This document shows, in pieces, positions 23,065 to 33,374 of a stretch of DNA of 64,000 bases. Numbering within the stretch: position 1 is the stretch's first letter; every line of letters begins with the position of its first letter. The stretch lies in NCBI GenBank assembly GCA_002104905.1, contig MCFE01000427.1, positions 1-64,000 of the forward strand. The letters run 5' to 3'. This DNA comes from Basidiobolus meristosporus CBS 931.73. Taxonomy: Eukaryota; Basidiobolomycota; Basidiobolomycetes; Basidiobolales; Basidiobolaceae. The position numbers and the translations under genes are program-made. The notes below the pieces were generated by a model, which searched no databases, had not been told where the DNA came from, and saw nothing but the letters and a program-made list of their open reading frames with translations.

Positions 23065-24170
23065 AACATCATAGCCTAGTGACAATTACCAAACAGGGTA
23101 TACCAGGCACAGAGACTGGCTCCTATCTGATTGCAAGAATAGGAAACTCCAAGCAGTGAGATGTTGTTTGTAGAAAAAAGTATCCTATATTTTGCTGCAT
23201 ATGCACCTATGTCCTGAGTCTTTGGCTGATCCTAGGCAGAGAATTTACACCCAACATCACTACTGTGGCTTACTTGGATAGCTTCTGTTAACTTGTGTTA
23301 AGTGCTCTGTTGTCTCCCATGCAAATCTTCATTTGTATCCTTAGATAATGGGTATAAAGTTCGTTTAAGTGTGGCAAATGTTGAGATGCTCCAGAATCAA
23401 TAAGCCACATCTGAAAATCTTTGTTTGCTGCTGCACTTATCACAGATATGAGTAGTTAGTACTCAGTGGCTGTGGTGTTTTCAAGTTTATATATTTTGGG
23501 TTCATATCTCTTGTTGAGGAGCACCAGTCCTATGAGTATCCTTTCCTTTTTCAGTATTTACAACATACAGTGTTTCTTTCTTTATAGGGTTGTGCACATG
23601 ACTTTGGATGGCCAATATTGCTTAATAAAGCAACTTATACTTCCTTTAGATTGGGATTTGATTTGCTTAGTTTAGTGCACAAGTGTCTGTACACATAAAT
23701 AATCCAAAGTCAAGTCCTCAGTTCTGGACTCTAGGGTGGACACAAGATCCTGAGATCAGTCTGTTAGGGTACTTAGGATGGTAACTATAACATGTTCATC
23801 AGTGGTTAGCACTTCAATTGTTTATATCACATCTACTAACTGGACAATTCAGATAATTATGTTTTTCATCTCTTTTCCCAGAGTTTGCATATTTTTATTG
23901 AGTCCCAAATGCTGATTGGATGTACTGGTAAATATTGTGAAAATGAGATGTCCGGTCTGCCAAACGATCATATAAAACATCATCAGATTTTTTGGTGGCC
24001 TATATTAATGAATATCAGAGGGCATTGAAAACGATTTGGAGACCTGGTACATATGCATGAAAATCTGTTGCTGCTCTACTGTGTCCCGACAGAGTAGATG
24101 TACTTTCTGGATAGCCTCAGGGAACCGATCTCCATATTGTATTTAGAAAGGTTCCAGCAGATGACACACC
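23065..24170 (-). pseudogene. Retroelement relic with a protease motif
   Basis: Around 23385-23410 the minus strand reads WLIDSGASQHLPHL, the DSGAS protease signature of a copia-type polyprotein, with no intact frame around it. Bases 23066-23260 instead resemble the 3' flank of the Asp/Cys-rich gene array (CATAGCCTAGTGACAATTAC...). The 23300-24170 stretch probably holds gag/protease scraps of another family. Confidence 0.5.
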
Positions 24171-24964
24171 GTTTTTGGGGCGACATGGGGGAAAATCTTG
24201 AAGTTTGGACAACTTCGAAGATATCATAAGTACAGTGAACTAGCTAGTATGTTACAAACCGGATCTCGAGGCAACCGATGATTTCGAGGCGTGAGGTGGT
24301 TGACACATTTGATGATCAACCTAAGTGATCTAGGCAACTTACTGATACTAGGCAGGCGGGTTTTTCTGGTGCCACTTCCTAGGTGGCAAAGCCGAATCAA
24401 CTCTGGGATGTCCATGGAAACATAGGCAGAGCACCTCATCCCAACAGAACACTTGATGCCATGGATCGTTTGATACAAGGGAACTGCCGCTATCGCGACG
24501 CTCATCACCCAAATCAAGATAATGCATGCATGGTTTCATTCAAAGCAAGGCGGGAAGTTCAAGTGGCATGCAACGATTCCGGAATGCGCGGATTGGTCGG
24601 TCATGGCATGACTCATTTGGAGGGAAATCGCATCAGTGCCGTGGATGTTGATGGCTTACTTGAAGCAGGCACATGGGCGTTCCTAAGCCACCTGTGTTTC
24701 GTTGGGTCAGCGTGTTTCATCAGTACAAAGAATAGGAATGGGAATGGAATGGCAATGGAGAAGGAATCGGGACAATTAATCCATGGTAAAGTGCAGGATG
24801 AGGGGTCACAAAAAAGGCTAGTTCTTGTTTGGGCCGCCATCTAAGACCAATGGTCCATGGTCATGGTAACCGCAACCACAGGCGGGTTATATAGGTGCTC
24901 ACGGCGGACGGGATTGGTTGTACTGATATCTCGCTGGAGAGGACACTTCCCGCCGCCTTCTGCG
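24171..24964. other. Transition from AT-rich repeats to GC-rich gene island
   Basis: About 800 bp. CpG and GC content rise visibly from about 24170. Several overlapping open frames exist on both strands (for example 24383-24844), but none has codon or motif support. The last 100 bp should contain the promoter of the next gene. Confidence 0.4.
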
Positions 24965-25971
24965 ATGAACTTTGGTGAACACCCAGCGGAGTCCCTTGAG
25001 GGGGACCCTTCGTTGTCGACCAACCCCGGACATTTCTTTGACCTCCGCGCGGAGAGCCTGGTGGACATGCCGTTTCACTGGAAGCAGTACTTCGAGGAGC
25101 TACAGAATGCGATGCTGTCCCAGATAACGCTGAACTTTCGAAGCTTGCACGAACGTCTCGATGGAGTAGAGGAGAAGCTGGAGTACGTGCTGCGGACGAG
25201 CGCCGGGAATTACTGGAACGCCAAGGTGTCCGGGATCGAGGCGACCCTGGACAGCCTGACCAACACCACTCCGAAGCCCCCTCACCTTTCACGAAACGAC
25301 CACTTACCGGTTGAGGGCACCCCGGGTAGGCAGCATATACCCGACAGCTCGACCACCCCTCGCCCCAACCCGAACAGTATAAGCAACGCACTTTCCCCAA
25401 CCACCCCAGGTACCGAGAGGTTTCTGTTCCAGGTAAGAAGCCCGAGTGTTGGCCAGTACAACTAACTAGACCTTTGACGGCAGTGTCCCAGCTACCCTCG
25501 GAAGAAAGTGCCAAGGTGAAGGTGCTGCTGAGGCAGTTCGCAGCCGGTGCCATGAACTACATCGACAAGAACGCCACCACCTTTCTCAATGTGAACAACC
25601 ACGCGGGAGGTAAGGCTCTGTGCGCAGTGTAGCCCGTCAGCAGGTCGACGAGGTTCTAACCCCCCCCCCCCTTTGCGTTCTGCGACACGCCAGCCATCTC
25701 CACGATGAAACGATTCGGGCTCTACGAGTCCCCGGCGTGGGACAATTTCACTCAGCTCCACTTCCCCCACGTGCTGAAACGGGACCTGACGGACGAATTG
25801 GTGAAGATAATCACGGTCAAGGTGAAGAACACCAAGGCCAGATACAAAAAAGTAAGGGATCGCGGTTTGGTTTGTCTCGCCCACGGTCCCACTAACCCCC
25901 GACCTCCTCCTCGCATTTAGAAACACTCCACCTCGCAGTCGACCGAACCCAACTCTGGCCTCGATGGCTGA
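24965..25971 (+). CDS. Hypothetical four-exon protein, 264 residues
   Basis: No family recognised. Exons 24965-25432, 25492-25609, 25694-25851 and 25921-25971 join in frame, with GTAAG donors and CAG/TAG acceptors (introns 59, 84 and 69 bp). The start was chosen as the first ATG giving a protein-like sequence (MNFGEHPAESLEG). Residues about 35-75 look like an amphipathic or coiled-coil helix (RSLHERLDGVEEKLEYVLR). Residues 90-155 are Pro/Ser/Thr-rich and probably disordered. The C-terminal third (from LPSEESAKVKVLLRQF) is a conserved-looking domain with YESPAWDNFTQLHFP and a basic KVKNTKARYKK end. No signal peptide or membrane segment. Converges with TIM13, ending 370 bp from it. Confidence 0.65.
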
Positions 25972-26341
25972 GCCTCCGCCTCGGGCAGGAGATCGATTTT
26001 TGTCCAGGATTTTGATATATCTCATTCACCACTTGTATTTTCCCTCGGCCATCTTTGCAGTCAGGCCAAACATATGTAAATGTCCCCGAATGTTGATGAG
26101 TTGCCACTACCACGGAAGGTACATACTGTAATCAATGTAAAGCTCGTCCACAACCCCTCCTCCCTCCTCCCTCCCTCCCCCCGACCACTTTTCCTTCACC
26201 AACACCTTGCCCAGATAAATGTTCGCCGAACCGGAAATGCGAGGGAAGTGCACCTCGCTGACCCGAGAAAACCGATGACTGCTCTAAGGAGAAATGTTTA
26301 TTTGCTGTTTGATGCCAGTTTGGTAAAGATGAGGGGTGAGT

Positions 26342-26756
26342 TTAGAGGGAGCCTTGCATGTTCTGGGACTCGCGTTGGACGCGAGTGATGTAGGCACGGG
26401 AGACGGTGTTCCAGGCCTCCATGTAGCGGTCCATGCACTTGGAGATGCAACCTTGCTCACCGCTGTCGAGACGGGAGCCGGGCTTGGGCACGCACTTGGC
26501 GAAGCATTTGTCGTTCATTTTCTGAAGGGAGAGAGAGTGAAGTGAGTTTGGGGGTTCCGAAGGTAAGGGCTCAACAGCGGGGACCCGATGAACCGAGTCC
26601 CCACACTCTCCTCGGCCCATTTGAAGAAAGACCACTTACGTTGATGAGCTCCTGGGCGTTGGCAAGGGCCAACTCGCTTCTGACTTGGTCCATGACCTGT
26701 TGCTTCTTTCCAGCACCGCTGGAGGGGATGGAGAAATCACTGGCGTATTCACTCAT
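26342..26756 (-). CDS. TIM13: Mitochondrial intermembrane-space chaperone Tim13
   Basis: 98-residue small Tim protein from two exons (26756-26640 and 26521-26342; intron 118 bp, GTAAGT donor, TTCAG acceptor, phase 0). It shows the family's twin CX3C motifs, CFAKC and CISKC, separated by 15 residues, within [17 protein letters not shown] and [17 protein letters not shown]. Small Tims form hexameric chaperones (Tim8-Tim13, Tim9-Tim10) that escort hydrophobic precursors across the intermembrane space; the four Cys form two disulfides through Mia40. Length is normal for Tim13, and the spacing and GEQGC...RYMEAWN features favour Tim13 over Tim8, Tim9 or Tim10. Divergently arranged with the Kre9-like gene across about 480 bp. 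Confidence 0.9.
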
Positions 26757-26803
26757 GGTGTAGGTGTGGTGGTGGAGGTGGTGGTGGTAGTGGAAGTGGA
26801 CAC
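26757..26803. repeat. GTG/GGT microsatellite in the TIM13 5' UTR
   Basis: GTGGTGGTGGAGGTGGTGGT-like run directly upstream of the TIM13 start. On the coding strand it is a CAC/CCA-rich leader. Confidence 0.75.
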
Positions 26804-27239
26804 GGACGTCGACGAACTAGGTAAACTTGTAGGTGGTCAGTTTCCTCGAGCTTATTATTCAAAATTTCCTCGTCCCCCCCCCGTTTCCGCTCCCTCCGAT
26901 CGTACCCTCTTTCCCATTTTTTCCAAAGCGAAAATTTTTCCTGCTCCGCCATCTCGCCGATTTCCTCCACTTACGGCGTTCGATTTCGTCCTCTCACCCC
27001 CCCCCACTCCACCGGGGTGGGGGAATCGGAGGTGAGAGTTGGACCAGGGGTGAGAATGTGACAGGGGGAGGGGATGCTATGACGTCAATTCGGAGAGGGC
27101 GCTGACGATGAGGTATGGGCCGCCCGTTTCAGAATGGCCACCTATGATACCATGGCCTGGTGAGCCAAATAAATTCATCTCAGGTGGGATATCTCCAAGG
27201 CGATGTATAAAAGCCAAGGCGGACCTACGGATGCCACCA

Positions 27240-27798
27240 ATGAAGTGTGTAAACCTCTACAGAATCACCATCCTACTGTTCGCACTGTGCGCGGTCTCCT
27301 GCGTGGATCGGGAGGTATCATGGTCGGCCCCTTGCCTCACCCAGTCCCCTGCTAACCCATCTCGAATCACCCTCTAGATTGTCCGTATCACCAGTCCCAA
27401 AGCTGGGGCCACGCTGAAGTTCGGCCAACCGATCGATGTCACCTGGGAGTTGCCGCAGGACCTTGGTTTCATGAATTTCACCGCGGAGCTCTGGTCCCTG
27501 AACACCATCCAGGCTGGGAGCTCCAGGAAAATCGCCACCATCGGACACACAGACTCCTCCAAAGCCCAAAGACAACGGTTCAAGATCCGATGGAATGTCC
27601 CCACCTTCACCACCGAGATGAAGACGGGGTATTTCATCGCGGTGTACGGGAACGTGTTAAAGTAAGTCCCCCCTCCGGAACGAGCTATCCCTGATGAGAG
27701 ACTAACGAACAAGTGGACATAGCAAAGGGCCGGTCTTCTCGTGGGTCTATCCCTGGGACAACGTCTACTACGGGTTGGTCAACGTTCGCTTCGCCTGA
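27240..27798 (+). CDS. Secreted Kre9/Knh1-like Ig-fold protein
   Basis: 144 residues from three exons: 27240-27314, 27378-27661 and 27723-27798 (introns 63 and 61 bp, all joins in frame). Signal peptide at residues 1-22 (RITILLFALCAVSC). The rest is a single Ig-like domain of the Kre9/Knh1 N-terminal type (PF10342): IVRITSPKAGATLKFGQPID then VTWELP near its start, SLNTIQAG in the middle and GYFIAVYGN near its end. In yeast, Kre9 and Knh1 act in cell-wall beta-1,6-glucan assembly; many fungi have short secreted relatives. This one lacks the Ser/Thr-rich tail and GPI signal, so it is probably soluble or wall-associated. A TATAAAAG box lies at 27206-27213, only 27 bp before the ATG. A longer upstream ATG frame exists (27108) but would destroy the signal peptide. 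Confidence 0.85.
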
Positions 27799-28486
27799 GT
27801 GCTCGGATGAAAACCTCGTGTCACCAAGAATACCGCCAGAATAAACAAACCTTGCTTCGTTTGAAACAACCAGGGACTTAAGTGATTTATAGGAATAGCA
27901 TGCAACTTGCCATGTTGTCACCATGGGCATGCGGGTGGCGAGGGGGGGGGGTATCCTAGCATTCTTCCAAGGCCCCCGTCCCTTGATGCGTATGATCTAA
28001 CTTGGCTGTAAATGAATCCGATGAGGGTTAGAGTGAGTGATTTGTGCCCAACACCAAATTAATGAGCAACTGGAGTGGTACCTGATCCATCCAGATCGCG
28101 CTACATGGATACTGGTGCTGGATGATGTTGACCAGGATCCAGTCATTGCCTGGCAATTGTGGGTGGGATATATCCGCGATCCAAAGATGCAGTGCACCCG
28201 AAGGTGCCATGCGTACATGTGTCTTCATGCAAGCAGCCATCAGGAGTTTCGGGTTTAGGAGATGCTGTTCTGCAGGTATTCCAATTGCCAGGGATAACTT
28301 CCGTAAGGCGTATCCATGTAATGGAGGGCCAATAATCCGAGCTTCACGGTGAGCGGCTACAGCACTATTTAAGTGCACCAGAGGCCACACTGGATGTCCA
28401 AGCAAGTATCATCCTCATCTCTAGTAGCCAGCACCAAGCACCGCTTTCACCAAGCATATAGATCTTCTTTCCCTCCACCATCAATC
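27799..28486. promoter_or_regulatory. Intergenic region with the repeat-precursor promoter
   Basis: The 3' region of the Kre9-like gene (AATAAA at 27840) is followed by the upstream region of the repeat precursor. A TATTTAAG box at 28366-28373 lies about 115 bp before the ATG at 28487. Open frames here on both strands have no support. Confidence 0.5.
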
Positions 28487-29038
28487 ATGCGTTTCTTCTC
28501 AGTCAGCCTTGCCTTGGTCGCTTTGACCTCCCTCCTCCTGACCAGCGCCAATGCTGCGTCATTTGAGAAACGCCACGGAAACGAGAAACACGTGGCCTCT
28601 GCGCTTGAGAAACGTCACGGTAACGAGAAACATGTGGATGCTGTACTTGAGAAGCGTCATGGTAACGAGAAACACATCGCGGCGGTTCTTGAGAAACGCC
28701 ATGGCAACGAGAAACATGTGGATGCTGTACTTGAGAAGCGTCACGGCAACGAGAAACACATCGCCGAGCTTGAGAAGCGCCACGGAAATGAGAAACACGT
28801 AGTAGAGCTCGAGAAGCGCCACGGCAACGAGAAGCATATCGCCGAGCTCGAGAAGCGTCATGGTAACGAGAAACACGTCGCGGCGGTCCTCGAGAAGCGT
28901 CATGGCAACGAGAAGCACGTGGTAGGCCTCGAGAAACGTCACGGTAACGAGAAGCACATTGCTGAACTCGAGAAACGCCATGGCAAGGAGAAGCACGTGG
29001 CCAGCGTGGAGAAGCGACACGGTAATGAGAAACATTAG
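28487..29038 (+). CDS. Kex2-processed repeat peptide precursor (12 HGNEKH repeats)
   Basis: 183 residues. The start MRFFSVSLALVAL gives a signal peptide (to about residue 23, TSANA). The rest is 12 repeats of KRHGNEKH (one reads HGKEKH) joined by 4-6 residue spacers such as VDAVLE, IAELE and VVGLE. Each repeat begins at a KR Kex2 site, so processing should release about a dozen near-identical 11-14 residue peptides beginning HGNEKH. This is the layout of fungal KEP proteins: alpha-type pheromone precursors, Ustilago Rep1 repellent peptides and dikaritin RiPP precursors. Codons differ at third positions between repeats while the peptide stays constant, which argues for selection. No UstY-like (DUF3328) enzyme is nearby, so a RiPP is not supported. 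AATAAATT near 29183 is a likely poly(A) signal. Confidence 0.88.
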   Translation: MRFFSVSLALVALTSLLLTSANAASFEKRHGNEKHVASALEKRHGNEKHVDAVLEKRHGNEKHIAAVLEKRHGNEKHVDAVLEKRHGNEKHIAELEKRHGNEKHVVELEKRHGNEKHIAELEKRHGNEKHVAAVLEKRHGNEKHVVGLEKRHGNEKHIAELEKRHGKEKHVASVEKRHGNEKH

Positions 29039-29401
29039 AGGGCCGCAACCACTAGACCCACACCCAAAGAACCCTCATTTATCACCAGATCCCCCGTATC
29101 TCACTGGCCTGTATACAGCCATACGGCGAAACCAATAATTATCAAGCAACACCCGAATTAACCCAGAATTCACTATTTGCCCAATAAATTACCCGCTGTT
29201 TATTTCGATCTTGGGTGTGTGCTCGAGTTGATCTGGAACGGTATTTCGGGCTCCAGTCCTTTCATCAACCGGAGCCACTAGTGAGTATCATGATAAGGGG
29301 TGGGGTGAGGTGAGGTGAGGTGGGATGGGTAAAGGAGTAGGAAACAATGTGGCAGGGACAGCAGACTACCTGCCCTGCCTGCGTTCCTCTTCTCTCCCCT
29401 C
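29039..29401. other. Convergent 3' flanks
   Basis: 360 bp between the repeat precursor and the DUF4112 gene. Includes a GGTGAGGTGAGGTGAG short repeat at about 29306-29325. No gene. Confidence 0.5.
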
Positions 29402-29800
29402 CTAGAGAACTTTTTTGCTCACGAATTGGCCACCGGTAGTCCCCTCACGCACGAAGGTGGGGTCGTTCTTGGCCAACCAATTCTCCAGCAGGGCCAGGTT
29501 GTAGATGTTGGCCTTGAACAGGACATCCAAGAAGTCCCCGACGAAAGGGACCAGTCCGATCACGGCGTCCACGACGACGTTCAACACCATCAGCCCGATC
29601 AGGGTGACCGGGATGCCGAGCTGGGCGGACATGTAGATCTGGTACAGCGAGATGAGCAAACCGGCAATGTCACCTATCCCGGGGATCAGCCCAATCAGAG
29701 GGTCAAGGCCGATACCAAAGGGCACACCGGGGATCGCATCCATGTAGGAGGCGAAACGGCGGATGTTGTTGAGCAAACGCTGCTTTTCACTGGAGTTCAT
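29402..29800 (-). CDS. DUF4112 membrane protein
   Basis: 132 residues, single exon. It matches the DUF4112 pattern: an N-terminal helix (LLNNIRRFASYMDAIP), then GIGLDPLIGLIPGIGDIAGL, then two hydrophobic helices (LLISLYQIYMSAQLGIP and VTLIGLMVLNVVVDAVIGLV), PFVGDFLDVLFKANIYNLALL, and a short polar C-terminus. The paired GLIPGIGD and GLVPFVGD motifs are diagnostic. Function of the family is unknown; the protein is probably membrane-associated. The tail is short: many fungal members carry long charged C-termini. Start at 29800 precedes a complete first helix. Shares a 620-bp divergent upstream region with trpB. Confidence 0.85.
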   Translation of the reverse strand: MNSSEKQRLLNNIRRFASYMDAIPGVPFGIGLDPLIGLIPGIGDIAGLLISLYQIYMSAQLGIPVTLIGLMVLNVVVDAVIGLVPFVGDFLDVLFKANIYNLALLENWLAKNDPTFVREGTTGGQFVSKKVL

Positions 29801-30420
29801 GGAGATGCACAGTGGTGAAGGTCAAGGTGAAGGCGAAGGCGAGGTGGATGGACTTGAACAAGAACCGTAATCCCCAGGATGAATTAGGTCACTACTAGCA
29901 TGACTGTCTTCAGGGATGGATTGGTTCGGGTTCGCAGTTAAGCTTCATCCAATCGATGTGGAGAATACCTGACTGGTCTATGGATCAGGATTGGCTACGG
30001 AAATATCCCATAGATCTCGCTTCGGGTTGCCACCTCTGAAAGACGTAACAAGATAACAGGATCCGCAGAGATAAATGTAGGTGGTGAGCATCTCACATAC
30101 TGATGCCAACTCACCTCGCAACGACAGGGCCAGCGAAACGGCTCTTATCTATCAAGCTGATTCGCCATAGAAAGGAAGGTGAGGCTCAAACGCACGTGCT
30201 ACTCCAAATCAATGGCCACTATATTTGGCACAACCGATATGGGACCACAATACTGGCTGGCAGCATCTTTCCGAAACCGTCGATGCCTATTTTATCAGGC
30301 CACGGGTAAAATCTCATTCGAGTCATCCTTGCTCAGGAGGTCCGAGATCCTTTATAAGCGTAGATCAGGGCCTTGCCAACTACTTTTCCACTTCTCCACC
30401 CCCACCCCCCCCCCGCAAAA
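29801..30420. promoter_or_regulatory. Divergent promoter region between DUF4112 gene and trpB
   Basis: No gene seen. A TTTATAAG box at 30351-30358 lies 63 bp before the trpB ATG, and a CT- and C-rich run (30383-30415) immediately precedes the start, as in many fungal promoters. Confidence 0.55.
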
Positions 30421-31897
30421 ATGGTTCTTGAGAGCAATCCCGTCAAGTTAGAGAAGGTCCCTGACGCCAATGGGTTCTTCGGACCGTTCGGCGGCTCTTT
30501 CATTCCGCCGGAGCTCCAGAAACAAATGGACGACATTAATTTCGGGTATACTCGACTTAGCAAGTCCCACGATTTCATCCAAGGTGAGTGCTAGACGCAG
30601 CCCCGGTCGCATTTTCGGTCGGCTGACGTTGTTTCGGTTGATGTAGAACTACGCAGGATCCGCAAGCACTTCCAAGGTCGCCCGACCCCTGTCTATTACT
30701 GCAAAAACCTCAGTGAGAAGATTGGCGGCGGCCGAATCTATCTGAAGCGAGAGGATCTGAATCACACCGGCGCCCACAAGTTGAACCATTGCATGGGAGA
30801 AGCCCTGGTGGCGAAATACCTGGGCAAGAAAAAGCTGATCGCCGAGACCGGAGCGGTGGGTAGATCCTCGTCACCTGCGCCACCCCTTTGTTCATCCCGC
30901 TAACCATCATCCTCTGCAGGGGCAGCATGGCGTCGCTTTAGCCACGGCAGCGGCCTACTTCGGCCTCGAGTGTGAGATCCACATGGGAGAGGTGGATATT
31001 GCCAAGGAGCATCCGAATGTCACCAGAATGAAGATCTTGGGCGCCAAGGTCGTCCCGGCCACCCACGGACTAAAAACGCTCAAGGAGGCGGTGGATTCCG
31101 CATTCGAGGCGTATCTCAAAGATCCAATCGACTCCATCTACTGCATCGGCAGTGTGGTAGGCCCACACCCATTCCCCAAAATGGTGCGCGAGTTTCAGCA
31201 TGTGGTGGGCCTGGAGGCACGTGAGCAATATCTGGAGATGACTGGTGAGTGGCGGTTATGCACTGAGTCCAGGATGCAATCTTGACTGACTGTGGTGTTC
31301 AATTAGGGGATCTTCCTGACCATGTTGTCGCATGTGTGGGTGGTGGCTCAAATGCCATTGGAATGTTCACTGCTTTCCTTGAGGATAGCGAAGTTCAGCT
31401 GCACGGAGTGGAGCCAATGGGCAAAGGAACCAAACTTGGTGAACACGCAGCCTCGTTGAGCTATGGCGAGGAAGGAATCATGCACGGTTTCAACTCGATC
31501 ATGCTGAAGGATGAAGCCGGTGAGCCCGCCCCGGTCTACTCTATCGCTTCTGGCTTGGACTATCCCAGCGTAGGTCCAGAGCATGCTTACCTCAACTCCG
31601 TGGGCAGAACCCAAGTTGGTACGGCTAACGACGAGGAGACGCTGCATGCGTTTTTCCAGCTTTCACGACGGGAAGGTAAGGTGGTGGAGTAGCTGAGTTG
31701 CCGGTTGTATGCTAACCGATAGCGTTCTAGGAATCATCCCAGCTCTAGAGTCGGCTCATGCTGTGGCATATGCCATCAAGCTCGCCCGAGAAAACCCCAA
31801 TGCCAGCATCTTGGTAAATCTCAGTGGACGTGGTGACAAAGATATAGATTTCGTCATGGAGAAATATGGGGAGTATGCTGACCGCGACGACTATTGA
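30421..31897 (+). CDS. trpB: Tryptophan synthase beta subunit, stand-alone
   Basis: 410 residues from five exons: 30421-30583, 30647-30855, 30920-31244, 31307-31675 and 31731-31897. All four introns (55-64 bp) have GTRRG donors and YAG acceptors, and all joins keep frame. PLP enzyme making L-tryptophan from indole and serine. Visible: GRPTPVYY substrate region, [16 protein letters not shown] with PLP lysine K99, AETGAGQHG (catalytic Glu 121), [21 protein letters not shown] (phosphate site), [12 protein letters not shown] and NLSGRGDKD near the end. Length is that of bacterial or plant TrpB. Fungal TRP5 is normally an alpha-beta fusion of about 700 residues; no alpha domain is attached or adjacent here. 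Introns and fungal-like neighbours show it is resident in the genome. TATA box at 30351 and AATAAATAA at about 31918. Confidence 0.92.
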
Positions 31898-32939
31898 TGT
31901 ACTGTATTCTTGACCTAAATAAATAATGTTCCCCGTAATTCCCCCGTAGCTCTATCATTCAGCCTTGGATTGTATCTTGTATGCTGGATAACCAAAGGAT
32001 TAAGCTTTCCTGCACAATATTGGTCAGATGGGATATATCAAGCCACTGATTATTTTCCAAGAAAGCATTGCATTAAATTGCTCATCAACTGCTATCTTGA
32101 GTCCATTTCCTAATTGGTTTTCATAGCTTTTGTGGCTGACCAACTCATTTATTGGCCAGTACAATGATTGATGAATACTGGGCCTTTTAGTGTAGTGTGT
32201 TACATACCTATTTTCCAACTCTTAATGTTTTAAATGTTTCAGAATCACCTAAAGCTAACACTAGATTTAACATTCTAATCATGTTAAACTTTATCATGTA
32301 CCAGAATATTTTGCTGATCTTTGATATAACTCACATGCTATGTGCAACATTATCAGTATTCTATAGGATTATTCCCAGACCCAAAAACTTTGAAGCTAGC
32401 AGATTTGTTTGTAGATTCCATGGATTGCTCAGCATCTATGTATTTGCACCAAATGCAGAAATAAAAGTTCTAAATACTTATACAGTTTACAAGCTTTCCA
32501 TACCAACTATATGCTGAGTAAAATGCAAGATTATAAAGCAGTTATCTGAAAACAAAAAATTTTCTGAATAACTTAATTCTTTGAAATGACATTCCATAGG
32601 AACCAAGTATGGTTTTAGATTCCAAGCTCAAGTCAAATGAGTATTATTTTTAGAAGGTAAACCAAGATCAGTTTGTCATAGACCAATTGAATAAATTCTT
32701 GAGGAAATATCTTTTGGTTCAATCAGCTTTGTAAAGATCATACCAAGTATATATTTTAAAAGTCACATCAAGGAGTATTGTCCTAAACTTTGCTGAGCAA
32801 GCTATCTTAATCTACCTGTAGTGCTCTGCACTCAGCTGCTCTCTGACACAGTACATCTCAGCAAAAGAGTCATACATTCCTTCTTGGATGCAACAGAAGT
32901 AACAGTGCTCAAAAGCTGAAAATGGTCTAGAGAGAAATT
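31898..32939. other. Island edge and AT-rich repeat-like DNA
   Basis: GC drops sharply after about 31950. The stretch has no supported gene; 32197-32517 is open but featureless. It is probably decayed transposon sequence. Confidence 0.45.
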
Positions 32940-33331
32940 GTTGATTTCTAAGTTGTGCTAAGACACAATCTTAATTTTGTCAAGACACACACTAAGCCAA
33001 AAGGTTCAGTAATCTTTATTTACACTTCTCTGGTGGGTATTTAGGTGCATAAGACAGATGAAAATTGCATCATCAATTAGCCAATGCCTTGGCAACTGCA
33101 TAGTGGTTGGAACAATCTCAGATGGCTAATCACTTGGAAATGCTCAGCAGATCAGTTGAGGATGTAATGGCAACATGAAAACTGATCAGGTATGACAGCT
33201 AAATTAGATTCTGGGAGGTGATAAAATAAACTACAGCTGGGATTAGTTAAGTTTGGGTTAGGGAAAATCAGTTTGAGTACTAGATTTTCAAATGGAGTAA
33301 AATTGGCTAAGTTTAGGTGTTTATGCACAAC
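32940..33331 (-). repeat. LTR family C, truncated and diverged copy
   Basis: Reverse complement of the ~697-bp LTRs at 58972 and 60671: it begins (minus strand) TTGTGCATAAACACC at 33331 and shares the ACTGATTTTCCCTAACCCAAAC and TTTGGTTTAGTGTG stretches. The 3' end is lost or unrecognisable beyond about 32900. Confidence 0.7.
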
Positions 33332-33374
33332 AATAAGTACCCCATAGTAAGTGCCACCTGAGCTTAGTGGAATA

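Noticed and set aside
24383-24844. 153-residue plus-strand open frame and overlapping minus-strand frames
   Set aside because: Frames are open on both strands and no domain or splice support was found.
28487-29038. Calling the repeat precursor a dikaritin-type RiPP cluster
   Set aside because: No DUF3328 (UstY-like) enzyme, tyrosinase or transporter gene is in the island; the core also lacks the Tyr/Phe-centred pattern of known dikaritins.
28503-29048. Long minus-strand and +2 open frames across the HGNEKH repeat gene
   Set aside because: Repeat-driven shadows; only the frame from 28487 has a signal peptide and regular KR sites.
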